A stretch of DNA of 64,000 bases, from contig BCJC01000001.1 of assembly GCA_001600175.1 (NCBI GenBank), positions 310,001 through 374,000 on the forward strand, given 5' to 3'. A program made the translations under genes and the position numbers. This document shows positions 36,091 through 46,559 of this stretch, piece by piece (position 1 is the first letter of the stretch; the number at the start of each line of letters is the position of its first letter). The notes beneath the pieces are model-generated. The model was not told where the DNA came from. It ran no database searches and worked only from the letters and a program-made list of their open reading frames with translations. This DNA comes from Erythrobasidium yunnanense (taxonomy: Eukaryota > Basidiomycota > Cystobasidiomycetes > Erythrobasidiales > Erythrobasidiaceae).

Positions 36091-38843
36091 ATGCAACGAA
36101 AGACAAAGGGAAGGAAGGCGAAGCCTCGTGTCCTACCTCAGCGTGTAAGACGGCTAGCTGCTCCAGCTAGGTCTATCTCTCCTCAACCACTCACGCGAAG
36201 GCACTAGGACTAGATGCAAGGCTTTGGTCTTCTCCGAAAGAAAAGTAGACACATTGATCCGGTTGCTCTGATTGGGCAGATTATCAAGTTGGACGGCATC
36301 CACTACACCCTTCGCGCATATCCATCGAATGACGCGCGTTATCCTGACGACGAATGCAAGTCTGTCGCCAGCTTTCTGCGCAGACTTGGTTCTCGATCTA
36401 TACAAGGGACGCTTCCGACTGGAAGGCATGACTATCGGGAAGGCGACATTGTCAGTTTTTGGTGCCGATTGGGAGAACGCGGAGGTGTCGCATATGATCT
36501 GGTGAACCTCTCGAGTACAGATCCTAAGCGATTTCCCCGTGTGCGATCCTCAGGGAGCCTGACAAGCATCTCCACGGAAAGCTTCAGGTCGACATCATCA
36601 GACACCTCAACCGAATTTCCTCCCTCCATGTCAGCTGCGGTGGCAGTAGCTGTATGTGGCGGTACAAAGCTCACTTTCGAGGGCAAAGTCCGAAGTCTGC
36701 CATTTCAGACCAAGCTAGGCATAATCTCTGTGGAAGGGGTAAAAGTCGCTGCAAGAGACCAACATATCATCGACAGCGTCAGCTGCCTGGTCGGCAGCAC
36801 AATTCCTTTCAGACTCGAAGAGAATGAGTACACAGTGCGAGTTGGCCAGACCGTCACTTTCCACTACGGCTCTTTCCCTAGCAGCTATGGTCCCCGCGGC
36901 AGGACATTCCGAGCTATCAACATGGGGCCATCTGCTCTTTCACAACGGTAAATGCCTGATTTTGTTCGTTGTTTGAGTGAGGCTAATGGGCCCTCCCTAG
37001 CAGAAATCACGGTACAGGTCCCGCCTCACCTCGCCCACGAAGTCGGAAGGCTTCATTCTCCCGCCGATGTCCCGACAAGGAGTTCACACAGAGTCCTTTC
37101 GCCTACTACGTTGGTGAAGTCCAGAGGCCGCCTCGTTATCATGGAGCCGGCATAATCAACGTTAAAACCGCGGAATGGCTTGCCAACCACCTGGAGAAGA
37201 ATAAGGGTGTCCTCTGCCAGGCAATAGACATTCACAGACCCACACAATTGCGACTGCTTAAAGACTTCCCTGGTGGCCTGACCTTCGACAAAGCGGATAT
37301 CGAGTCTCTAAACGAGCACATACCCCCGAAGGTGGGTGAAGGGGACGTAGTCCTCTTCCAGATGGATGATGAAGCGCGCCCTCGAGCACATCGCGTGATT
37401 GACGTTACGGCACGAGCTTACATACATCACGAAAGGTCACGGCGATGATGTTATGATCGTACTGTCATCATTGTTTTTGTTGCAAATCTGGATCTTCCAG
37501 GTGCTCGGCTTGCAGGAAAGCGTCTTCACTCCAGCATCCTGCTCTCTTTGTAGGGCGTGTACGCCTAAAGCAGCGCCTCTCCGCAGCAGAGACTGCAGCG
37601 AGACGAATGTTAAAGCAGCTTCTAGACTCATGCAACCACCATCCTGGCGGCGGGCTGCCTCACTCTCCGGCAGCGACTCCTCCGAAAGTCGAGACCTCTT
37701 AGGCATAAAGGTCCACAAACGGGGCCGCAACCTCCGTGTGCCGGATGGCTACCTCTATGGCAGACTAAAGTCTCTCGACACTCAAGGATGGGGAACCATA
37801 GAACCCTTCTCCAGTTCCTCTCCCTACGTTCCCGCTCATTTCGCGAAAGAAGTCGATGCAATCCTGCATTACGCTATCGGAGCTCGGATCATCGTATGGG
37901 CATGTCCTCCGCGACAGAGTCGATGGCACAGAGTGGGTGATATTCTCCACTTCAAGGCTTCGTGGATCCTTCCAGAAGATATCATTCAAGCGAGCACCGC
38001 TCTAAACTTGACACTGCAGAAGTAAGCTCCTCATTTAAATACAAATACGACAGACTAGATTCTAAGGCGTTTTCTTTAGTCCTTCGGGATACCCCAATCC
38101 CGCTCGGCGGACCTTGCGACCAAACAATCGGCCTATCAGACTGGGTGCAGTGGTCTTACAGATACCTTCTCAAGATCCACCTATGTCGGGGACTCTGATT
38201 GTGAAGTCGGCGAGCTCGCTGCAGGAACGCCTTTTTAAATCCGCCAGCTTTCTCGCTTCCGATGCTCAAGCGAAACTACAAGATGAGTACGAGGGACGGT
38301 GCATATCTTGGCCTCTTCACGATGCTATCATCGGAACGCTGGACGGCGACATCGTAACATGTACGATCCCAGCTATGCCTGGACCTATGGCTTCAGCCAG
38401 CAATGTGGTCAATATCAGTTTGGAAGCACGGCAGTAAGCTACTGGTATATGAGGATAATCCCTCCTTCGCTTATAGCTGAATCTACTATCCTAGGTCCCC
38501 TGTTGGGCAAGCAAAACAACAGTCACTTCGATCAGGTCTCAGGGAAGAGCAAGAAGACGTTTCAGCTGTTCGACATGACAATGTAGCCCGAAAACCAGCT
38601 GTCTATACGCGTCAGAAGCCCTCGGAACCATCGATTTTGGGCACCAGTTTCGGCCACCCTCAGCGGTCAGCGAGTCCCATGCTACGCTCAAGCAGCCATC
38701 GTAATGCTCGGTATCCCTCAGAATCGGTCGCAGGAAAAGATTATCGTGTCAGGCGAGTTTCGCCAGTAAAGCGTTGCTATCTAAAGAGCGAATACCGCAC
38801 TGATGGCGGGGTGCAGGTCAGACACTATAAAAGATGTGATTAG
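36091..38843 (+). CDS. Array gene B: five cold-shock/OB-like repeats (unknown)
   Basis: Six exons (36091-36144, 36214-36947, 37001-37435, 37554-38021, 38080-38433, 38495-38843) give 797 aa. Exon 1 encodes a basic start (MQRKTKGRKAKPRVLPQR). The alternative is to start at the ATG opening exon 2. Five units with the same pattern as gene A are visible: IGQIIKLDGIHYTL.. REGDIVSFWCRLG; EGKVRSLPFQTKLGIISVEG.. VGQTVTFHYGS.. RAINMG; VGEVQRPPRYHGAGIINV.. GEGDVVLFQMDDE; YGRLKSLDTQGWGTIEPF.. RVGDILHF; LGAVVLQIPSQ.. SGTLIVKSAS.. DGDIVTCTIPAM.. SNVVNIS. The 118-nt intron between exons 3 and 4 is the weakest joint; a polypyrimidine-rich tgctctctttgtag acceptor keeps the frame. The C-terminal 115 residues are disordered and Arg/Ser-rich. 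Gene A ends 154 bp upstream. Confidence 0.65.
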
Positions 38844-39015
38844 ACGCTGAACCTGGAGGAGCTTTGGTATTGCCAGGTTCTGCTTTGTTCGACGCCGAGG
38901 ATGGCGGTGTTTGCTGTAAAGGTTGTTAGACCTGAAAAGTCTGCCTAGAACTAAAGTCTTCTCCAGGATCCAAGCTCTGTCTCAACTCCAACTCGAGGCA
39001 CATCACAAATACACC

Positions 39016-40613
39016 ATGCCAGGCTCTGCTCGCAGCAGTAGCTCCAAGCGAAGTTCCAGCAAGCGAATACGAGGGCCGTCATCGGTGAAGACCGACACAT
39101 CAAACAGGAGCAGAGTACATAAGCGTATGAGAGATGTGGATCTCAGCAGAAAAGTACTAGGCTATATTGCAGATCTTCCGTCGAAGTGGGGAGACGGCGA
39201 CATCGTGGTGCGGAGTATGGAAGACTTCCGACCTAAACAGTTCAAAGACCTCGCTCTTATTCAGGCAAGCCTAGGTAGATCAGGGAAGTGGCCGTCACAA
39301 AACGATCAGAGTAAAGCGGTATCCAACGAATTTGCAAATATCGTTGACAAGGAACGGGGTTATCAGGCACTTGGATTGAGATGGAAGCGCTCGGAAAGCA
39401 AGAAGGCAGAAGAGATTGAGCTCGTGGACAGTTCACAGGTAGATGATCTGGTCTTGCTGGACATCCAGGTCAGGCACGGTGTGGGCTACGCTGTCAACAT
39501 CGAGAACCTGTCAGCACAACTGTGAGCCATCTGCTACCTCATGAGACCCGATGCTGAGCCTGATTTGCTCGTAGCCGGCTGCAAGGAATTCACCGGAATA
39601 TGCAGGACTGGGAGCAGCAAGGGGCGGATCATCTTCAAGATAGACGAGCTGAGTTAAAGGCGGAACTTAGACGCGCCGATACTGTTCTTGGCATGTCATG
39701 GCACGATTTCCGCGATCCCTTGAAGCGCGACAACGACTATCGGAATGGTCGCAGGCGTTGTGAGGAGATTCAAGAGAGGGAGCAGAATCGTGCAGAAGCC
39801 AGAAAGACCAGGATTAAGAAAGCGCTGGACGACCTTGGACCGGAGACTCAAGCCAATCGACAGGCACCCTCAACCCGTCGAGATGAGGGTCATATATACG
39901 ACTATCAGGAAAGGGGTCGGCCTCGTAGGCGAGAGGACCGCGCCGCGTTTTCTGAGTATGCGCGATCTGCCTATCAGGATCCTAGCAGAACACCCTCCTT
40001 CGGTGGCCGAGATTTCGGCACTAGGCCTCCACACTCTGCCTTCAGCCCAGGAGTTCCGCCAAACATGTCCAGATGCAGAAGTATGACACCACTCGGTGCC
40101 AGAGGCTTCTCTCGTATGCCTTCATACGCCGACTGGCACGCCAGCACGCCGTATTACGAGCCAAAGTTCGAAGACGAGACCTACTTCAGCCAGCCAAACA
40201 GTCGGGCACCTAGCATGTCCCGCAGTCGTTCTCGATCTGTATCTATGCGAGGGGACGACTTTATGCGTTCGTGGGACCGGCCCAAATCGAGGAGGAGACG
40301 GCCATCGATCTGGAGTACCGATAGCTTCCCGCCGCCACGTCCATACAGGCCTCGACGGTCATTTAGTATGCCTCGACGACCATCGTTCGATGGAGGACCT
40401 CCACCTCTTTCCAGGATGCCCTCACGAAGCATGAGTCGGGGAGGAGGAGGCTACAGGAGGTACGTCAACGATACAGGAAGTGTGATCAGCGAGAACTCAT
40501 ACACAGACGACGAAGGATGGAAGGTGAAGAGCTTTAGCAGAAGGAAAAGTTTCAATGGTGGTGCTGGAAACAGATCATCAATGTCGTTCTCGACTGGAAT
40601 ATCGTTCCATTAG
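39016..40613 (+). CDS. Array gene C: one cold-shock/OB-like unit plus Arg/Ser-rich tail (unknown)
   Basis: Two exons (39016-39521 and 39575-40613) give 514 aa. The basic N-terminus (SSSSKRSSSKRIRG) matches the style of genes A and B. One unit follows: LGYIADLPSKWGDGDIVVRS.. DDLVLLDIQVRHGVGYAVNIENL. A charged helical region with R-A-E-L-K-A-E-L-R-R comes next. The C-terminal 250 residues are Arg/Ser/Pro/Tyr-rich with many RS, RP and SM pairs (APSMSRSRSRSVSMRG), resembling SR-protein or RNA-granule tails, and end in SFSTGISFH. The cold-shock-like reading is the weakest of the three genes because the middle is stretched by an insert of about 70 residues. It begins 172 bp after gene B on the same strand and converges on NSP1. 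Confidence 0.68.
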
Positions 40614-40753
40614 GTTTTGCTTGTAGTGTAATGCTGGTGTGACCGTCTTGCACTTTGAGGACTTGCTTGACCCAAATAGCCGTCTTATTCGCAGTTGACT
40701 ATTGCATTTCTTTCGTCACCTTGCATGAGTAGCGTAATACAAATCGATGCGAA

Positions 40754-43118
40754 CTATCGTCTTGCCCCTAGTCCGAAAACACCACTTCTCGCGAGCCCAC
40801 TCTGGCCGAGTCTGCTAGGCGTTCCCGCTCTTCCGGGCGTAGAAGCTCCAAATGCATTCCTCGCAGGCGATGCCATACTGCTCCCGAAGCCATTCGGCGT
40901 GCCTCTCGCTGCAGAAGACGGTGTGTTCGTCCTCTGAGGGCCCATCTGCGATCTCGTAGGTGTGCCGTACGATCTCCCCACCGAAGAGGAAGAGGTCAGA
41001 GCTCCTGCATTATTGTTTCCTGCTCTAGAGCTGCTGAGGCCTTGCCACTTATCTCCACTAGCAGTCTTCAAGCGCCCTTCTAGTTCCTCTACTTGTTGAG
41101 CAAGTGTGTCTCCCGTCTTTTCTATCCACGACAGGCTCGATAGATGTGCGTTCAGAATCGCAGCTATTGCCGATACTGGATCTTGTGAGCTTGCATCTTT
41201 GTCCGCAGAAGGCTGCGTGATGCCTGCTGATGCGGATAACGAGTTGACGTCATTAATCAATGCCGTTAAAGAGCGCGAGAGGTCATCTAGCTGATTATTG
41301 AGATCTTCAGCTAGACGATATGTCTTTTCTCGCTCTGAACTCGCTCCTCCTGATGTAGACATGCCGCTTCCCGCATGTCGTCCCGCTAGTAGTTCATCAA
41401 TCTGCGCCTCGTACTGATCCATGTACCCTGCAAGCGCTTGTTGTTCCTGTTCCACATAGTCCAGCGAGCCATTTATGGTATTTGAAATTGGATCGAGGGC
41501 TTGTAGCTCATCGAGCAGTTTCCGGATATCTTCTCCGTTCGAGAGGAGGATCGAATCCCATTCTTTCACTTCTTGTGCGAGATTCGTGAATTCGCGAACG
41601 CGGTCGTCGAGGTCTGTAGACCAGCGATTCACTATATCTTCAAGCGTCATTCCTTTCAAGAGAGAAGGCACGGGTACGGGGATCTTCGCTTGAGAAGTCT
41701 GTGCGAGAGCTCCCGCTGTAGATGTGGATGCGGGAGCACCGAAAGCGGGTGCAGTAGAGGTAGAGGCGGGAGTTGAGGTGGAAGCTTGTGCAGCAGGCGC
41801 CCCGAAAGAGAATTTGGCGGGCGCAGCTGCAGCAGCTGGAGTTGTCGTAGCTGGAGCAGGCGTAGAAGTAGTTGTAGCGGCTGCTGGCTTGCCGAAGCTG
41901 AAACCGCCTGTCGCAGGGGCGGCAGTCGCAGCGGGTGTCGATGTACCTGTGGATAATCATCAGTTCTTGCACTGGGTCTTCTCGCGGAGGCTCGCTCACC
42001 CGATGCAGGCGCAGGCGTGTTAGTCCCGCTTGCGGCAGGCTTCTCAGCAGGCTTGTTACCGAACGAAAAGCCTGTACTCGCGGGTGCAGGTGCAGGTGCA
42101 GGTGTGGCCGTACCTGACGCCGGAGTGCTTGTACCATTTGCAGCAGGTGTTGCAGCTGGTTTCGCACCAAAGCTCGCGAATGGATTAGCAGGCGCAGACG
42201 TCGACGCAGCTGGGGCTGGCGTAGTTGACGCCGCCTGACTATTGTCTGTAGTCGCTGGAGCAGCGGGCTTTGCGCCAAAGCCGCCGAATGAGAACCCTCC
42301 AGAAGCTGGTGCGGCTGGAGGTGCGGTAGAAGAGGTAGAAGACGCTGCATTTCCAGTCGCAGGAGGAGTGAAAGAAGGAGTTGAAGTGGCAGACGCAGGA
42401 GCTGTAGCTGTCGTGGCAGCTGGTTTCCCGAATGAAAAGGTTGGAGCTGGAGGTTTAGCAGCTGGTGTTGTGCTACTACTCGTTGCTCCGAATGAGCCGA
42501 ATGGGTTTGGTTTATCGCTGCTCCCTGATGACGCTGGAGCGGCTGCTTGAGTAGTTGTGCTGGCGGCATTACCGAATGAGAAGCCTCCACTTGCAGGCGC
42601 CGTAGAAGCAGCGGGCGCAGCGCCGAATGCAGCAGTACCACTACCAGTAGTAGCAGGCTTCTGTCCAAAGCCACCAAAGCTCGCAGGAGCCGGAGAAGCA
42701 GCGGGCGTGGTTGATCCAGCTGCAGCCGTGTTTCCGAAGCTGAAGGTGGGTTTCGGGGCAGGCGTGCTTGTACCAGCGTTGGCGTTATTGTTAGTTCCAA
42801 ACGAGAAGCCTCCAGAGGGTGCAGCGTTGCTACTGCTTGAAGACGATGCAGCCTTTCCAAACGAGAAGCCGCCGCTGGCAGGAGGAGCTGAAGTGACCCT
42901 GATTCAGCTGGCTATTCCGCGTCAACATAGTGGTACTAGATATACCTGGATTGGTAGTGTTGTTCGCTGCTGCTCCAAAGCCTGCAAATCCTCCAGTACT
43001 GCCAGTCCCAGCTGCTGGCTTTCCAAAGCTGAACCCAGATGTGCTTCCAAAGGGTGAGGCTGTAAGGCTGTTGTTAGACGGGATTATAAGACTTTGTTGT
43101 AACACTTCGCTTACCCAT
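40754..43118 (-). CDS. NSP1: Nucleoporin NSP1 (Nup62 family)
   Basis: Central-channel FG nucleoporin; its coiled coil builds the Nsp1-Nup57-Nup49 and Nsp1-Nup82 complexes. Four coding exons (43118-43115, 43059-42946, 42887-42000, 41946-40754) give 732 aa. Exon 1 is only ATG plus one base. The N-terminal 425 residues are Ala/Pro/Thr/Ser-rich with spaced GFSFG, FSFGK, GFGAKP and PFGSFG repeats. From about residue 430 the Nsp1_C helix region begins (LLKGMTLEDIVNRWSTDLDD), with heptads through YVEQEQQALAGYMDQYEAQI and DTLAQQVEELEGRL. An unusual Ser/Gly/Ala-rich tail of about 80 residues with a few FG-like pairs (RNAFGAS, VFGLGARR) follows the coiled coil. Confidence 0.9.
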
Positions 43119-43165
43119 CTTAGACTTTGTTGACCTTTGATTGATCAATTCAAGGTCAAGCTGGC

Positions 43166-44724
43166 ATGAACGACCCTGAAGATGGAGACAGCAATGTCTG
43201 GGCAAGGCAGTCGCCGGAGAATGCACTGAATAGCAAGAAGAAGAACAACAATGAAGATAAACACGACGATGGATTATGGAACGCGAACGACGACGACGAC
43301 GACGACCTCGATGATACCGCAGACTTGAACGACGAGTTTACGCTGGCTGCAAGCACACTGAACATATCGCAGAACAACGACGACGATGGTGATGGATCTG
43401 CACACGCCGGCCCATCACAACCACGCGAAGAACCGCTGGCCCAAAACCTCACTTCATTTGATGACTTTGGCAACGACGAAGATGATGATGATTTTGGAGA
43501 GCCTGCTGGAGCAGGAGAAGCGAATGGCGATGACGACGACGATGACTTTGGAGCATTCGACGAGGCGGATCAAGATGCAGACTTTGGAGATGCATTCGCA
43601 TCAACATCGCAAGCGGAAGCAGGTCCATCCTCCACAATTACAGAAGAAGATAATGCTCCTAAACAGCCTCCCTTACGGTTGATCGACTTTGAAGAGATAG
43701 GAACGACGCGCGAGCAGATCAGGCCGCACATCGAGGCCTTGTTCAGCGAAGTATGGCCAGACTGGGCAGACAACGTCTCTGCGGATATACCCATGCCGAA
43801 TGGGACGGATAAAGAGAATATACTCGTCACAGAGTACAACATGCAGAAATATCACGATTGGGTAGAGAAACCGCCAGATTTCGAACCGTTTGATTGGAAG
43901 AGATCCACTATTCGTAGGAATATGATGCAGGCTCTAGGCATACCTGTCAATCTGGACGATGTGAGCACCATGACCTCTTCTGTGTATTTTAGACTAACGC
44001 GATCTGGCCAGCTCGCACCACCGAAAGCTATGCCCAACCTCGTTCTTCCCTCCATTCATACTACTCCAGCTTCTCCCTCCAAGTCCAAGCCTTCAAATTC
44101 CCTCTCAGCCTCCGCCCCAGCCTCATCCGTGCCCGCTCAATCCTCAATCTCGCGCTCAGCTTCACCCGCTCGACCAGCTATACCACCGATAGACATCCCC
44201 AAAGCGAAGTCATTATCCGAGTTCCCAGAGTCTGAAATGAAGTTCAAGACACTGGCTGAGTTGGAAGTGTTACGGAAAGATTTGCAGGAAGTAGCTATTC
44301 AGGCGAGTACGCATCTTACGGCTCTGCTGGAGAAGAAGGAGATCCTCTCGGGACAGTCGGAGACTTATAATGCTATGATTCAGGTGCGTCCGAAACTAAC
44401 AGTAGACTGTGGTCATTGTAGACTAAGCTTGATTTGCAGGACCTCGTTCGCGAAGCCCAAAAAATGCGCTCACCCGCCAATGCTGGAAAAGGCAGCTCCG
44501 TGAAACGATCAAACAGCACATCTTCCAAAGCCTCCAATTCTGCTACAACAAATACAGCGCCTCGATCTGGGTTCTTCGGAGGAGGAGGAGGATCGACAAG
44601 TCGGCCTAATAGTAGACCTGCGAGCCCTGCTCCTCCTGCATTGGGTGTAAAGACGGCAGTCTCGAAAAGCTCGGCTAGTGCGGCGTCGCCTGCGAAGGAA
44701 TCTAGGAGAAGCAGCTTGTGGTAA
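43166..44724 (+). CDS. Acidic DFG-repeat protein, Laa2/aftiphilin-like
   Basis: Two exons (43166-44383, 44440-44724) give 500 aa. The first 170 residues are very acidic (long Asp runs) with repeated DDFG, DDFGE, DDFGAFDEA and DADFGDAF boxes, the type of short acidic Phe motif that binds clathrin adaptor ears. A conserved-looking core follows: RLIDFEEIGTTREQIRPHIE, LFSEVWPDW, then FDWKRSTIRRNMMQALGIPVNLDD. The W/R-R-x-x-LG-I-P-x-N-L-D element is what I remember from fungal AP-1 accessory protein Laa2 (YBL010C-like). That is pattern memory and unverified. The C-terminus has a predicted coiled coil (TLAELEVLRKDLQEVAIQ) and a Gly/Ser-rich tail. It diverges from NSP1 with only 47 bp between start codons. 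Confidence 0.75.
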
Positions 44725-44949
44725 AGACAACCTAGTCAGCATAATGTTTTCCGTGGACATCAGTAGTAGTAATGTAGTAGATCTTGTAAGCAATTGTAGC
44801 AATATTATGTCTTGACTCCTTGAGAGTTCGCCTGCATGAAAGATAGTAGACACAACACATGGCCTGCCTACACTACTGACGTACACTTCCCAACACTACC
44901 GTCTACGATCCCTGTCTCTATCTCTATCCCTCCTATCACTGCCATTCCG

Positions 44950-46386
44950 CTATCTGTCACGCCGCGGCGAGCGTTCTCTGGACCTGCTCCTGCGTCTTTT
45001 CCTATCCGCATCTCTATCCCTATCTCTATCTCGACCATTCTCCCTGCCATGCTCTCTCGGCCGATCAGGTTTCCTACTACTATCATCTCTACCATCCCCT
45101 CCCCGCTTCTTCTGCCGATCTTTGAACTCATATTCATCGAGATTAAAGACCATATCTCCACTCCGCCCATTCTTCCGGGGTGAACGATGGGATGAAGAAG
45201 GTGGTGGAGAGCGTGAGTCGGTGTTGTAGGGAGTTCCTTTGTTCGGAGGAGGTTTCCCGCCTGTCCGTTGGTATATCCAGTCATTATGTAGTTTGGACAC
45301 GCCTGATCGATGGAATTCGTCAGTATTCGCCAAAGTCAATTTGAGAAGGAAAGACCTACTCTGCGAGAAGTCGACGTGTATCCTCCTATCATCAATGAGG
45401 ACATTGTCCATCTTGACATATGCTCTTTCCGCCTCCTCTTTTTGATCAAACTCAATGAATGCATAATTGAGTGAATCGCCCGTTTTCTTATCCCTTATGA
45501 CTTCACACGACATGATCGTTCCGAATCTTGAGAAGATCAACTCCAGATCTTCCGATCTCGTGACTGCATTCAGCTTGCATACGAACAGGACATTCTCGGG
45601 CGGAGCTACGTCTGCAAAAGGTAGATCGCCAACCATCTCTAGTGTTAAAGCTTGTGCGCGCGCTTCTCGTTCCCTTCGTATCCGAGCGAGTTCTGCTTGA
45701 TCTGCATTCTCGGCATCTGGCAGTTCTTCGTCTTCTGCGACTGCTAAGCTCTTCAATTGCGCAGCGGTAGGAGGTGGGGATTCAGGCGGCACGATCAAGC
45801 CAGGCGGATCATCGAATGGATCATCAAGGATGACTACATGTCTTATCCTGACATCTCTCAGTGGTTTTCCAGAATCATCCACCAGGACTTGCGTATTGAA
45901 TTTCCTCAATGTTTCTAGAGATTCTTCTTCTACGCATTTTCCGAAGGGCGCATGTTTCCCATCTAGATAACTTGCGTTTTCAGTCAGAGTGATGAAGAAG
46001 ATGCTTCCGCAGCCTGCGTCGTCTCCGCTGCCTCCGACGGCCATAGACAGTGTTCCTAAGGATGTATGCTTCATGTTCTGGTGTCGCTCAGGCTTGAATA
46101 ACCGAGGACGGCTGTTGTCGATGTGGTACCAGATGGATGAACCACCCTCGCCAGTGTCGGTAGGATCACCAGATTGAACGATAAAGTCCTTTTGAACATT
46201 AAAGAAGGCACAGTAGTTGTAGTAGTACGCCTTGCAGAGCTTCAGGAAGTTCTCGCAAAGTCGAGGACACCGCTCGACTGGTCATCCATAGAGGAGTTAG
46301 CTTTGAAGAAGCATCTACGTCGAGTTTCGCTCACCTTCTAGGTCGAGAATGATGTCGCCTATGCTCGTCTCCAGAAGAACAGACAT
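44950..46386 (-). CDS. Cyclophilin-RRM protein, PPIL4/Cyp6 type
   Basis: Peptidyl-prolyl isomerase with an RNA-recognition motif, in the family linked to nuclear RNA processing. Three exons (46386-46335, 46277-45360, 45302-44950) give 440 aa. The start [17 protein letters not shown] is diagnostic of the PPIL4 group (cyclophilin domain right at the N-terminus, residues 1-165: [36 protein letters not shown]). The RRM at about 235-315 has NVLFVCKL and NYAFIEF. The junction [13 protein letters not shown] is typical. The tail is Arg/Asp/Glu/Ser-rich ([18 protein letters not shown]). The second intron (45303-45359, 57 nt) is a multiple of three and stop-free, so retention would insert 19 residues after the RRM. 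Confidence 0.92.
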
Positions 46387-46559
46387 TTCTGCGTGGGCAA
46401 GAAGCAAGCGTCACGCGTCAAATATCAGCATTCGCTTTCCGAGTATCCGCAGACTTGTATCACTTTTGCAGACTGCCTTTAAGCTATAACGAATCAGGCC
46501 TGTAACGAATAATCTAGCTATCATTTGTTTGACTTCAGTCGCCCTTGCGTCTACCGATT

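Noticed and set aside
36214-36216. Start of array gene B at this ATG
   Set aside because: Possible, but an upstream ATG at 36091 joins through a good gtaaga donor and ctag acceptor in phase, and adds a basic N-terminus like those of genes A and C. Kept as an alternative.
37399-37448. Splitting array gene B into two genes at the stop after YIHHERSRR
   Set aside because: A gtcacg donor just before this stop and a pyrimidine-rich tctttgtag acceptor at 37553 keep the frame into the next unit, and no good start codon or promoter lies between them. The joint stays the weakest in the model.
41640-42860. 406-codon minus-strand ORF, Leu/Arg/Gln-rich
   Set aside because: It is an out-of-frame reading of the NSP1 FG-repeat exon. 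The overlapping frame gives GFSFG/FG repeats and joins to the Nsp1 coiled coil. The Ala-rich plus-strand ORFs over the same DNA are shadows too.
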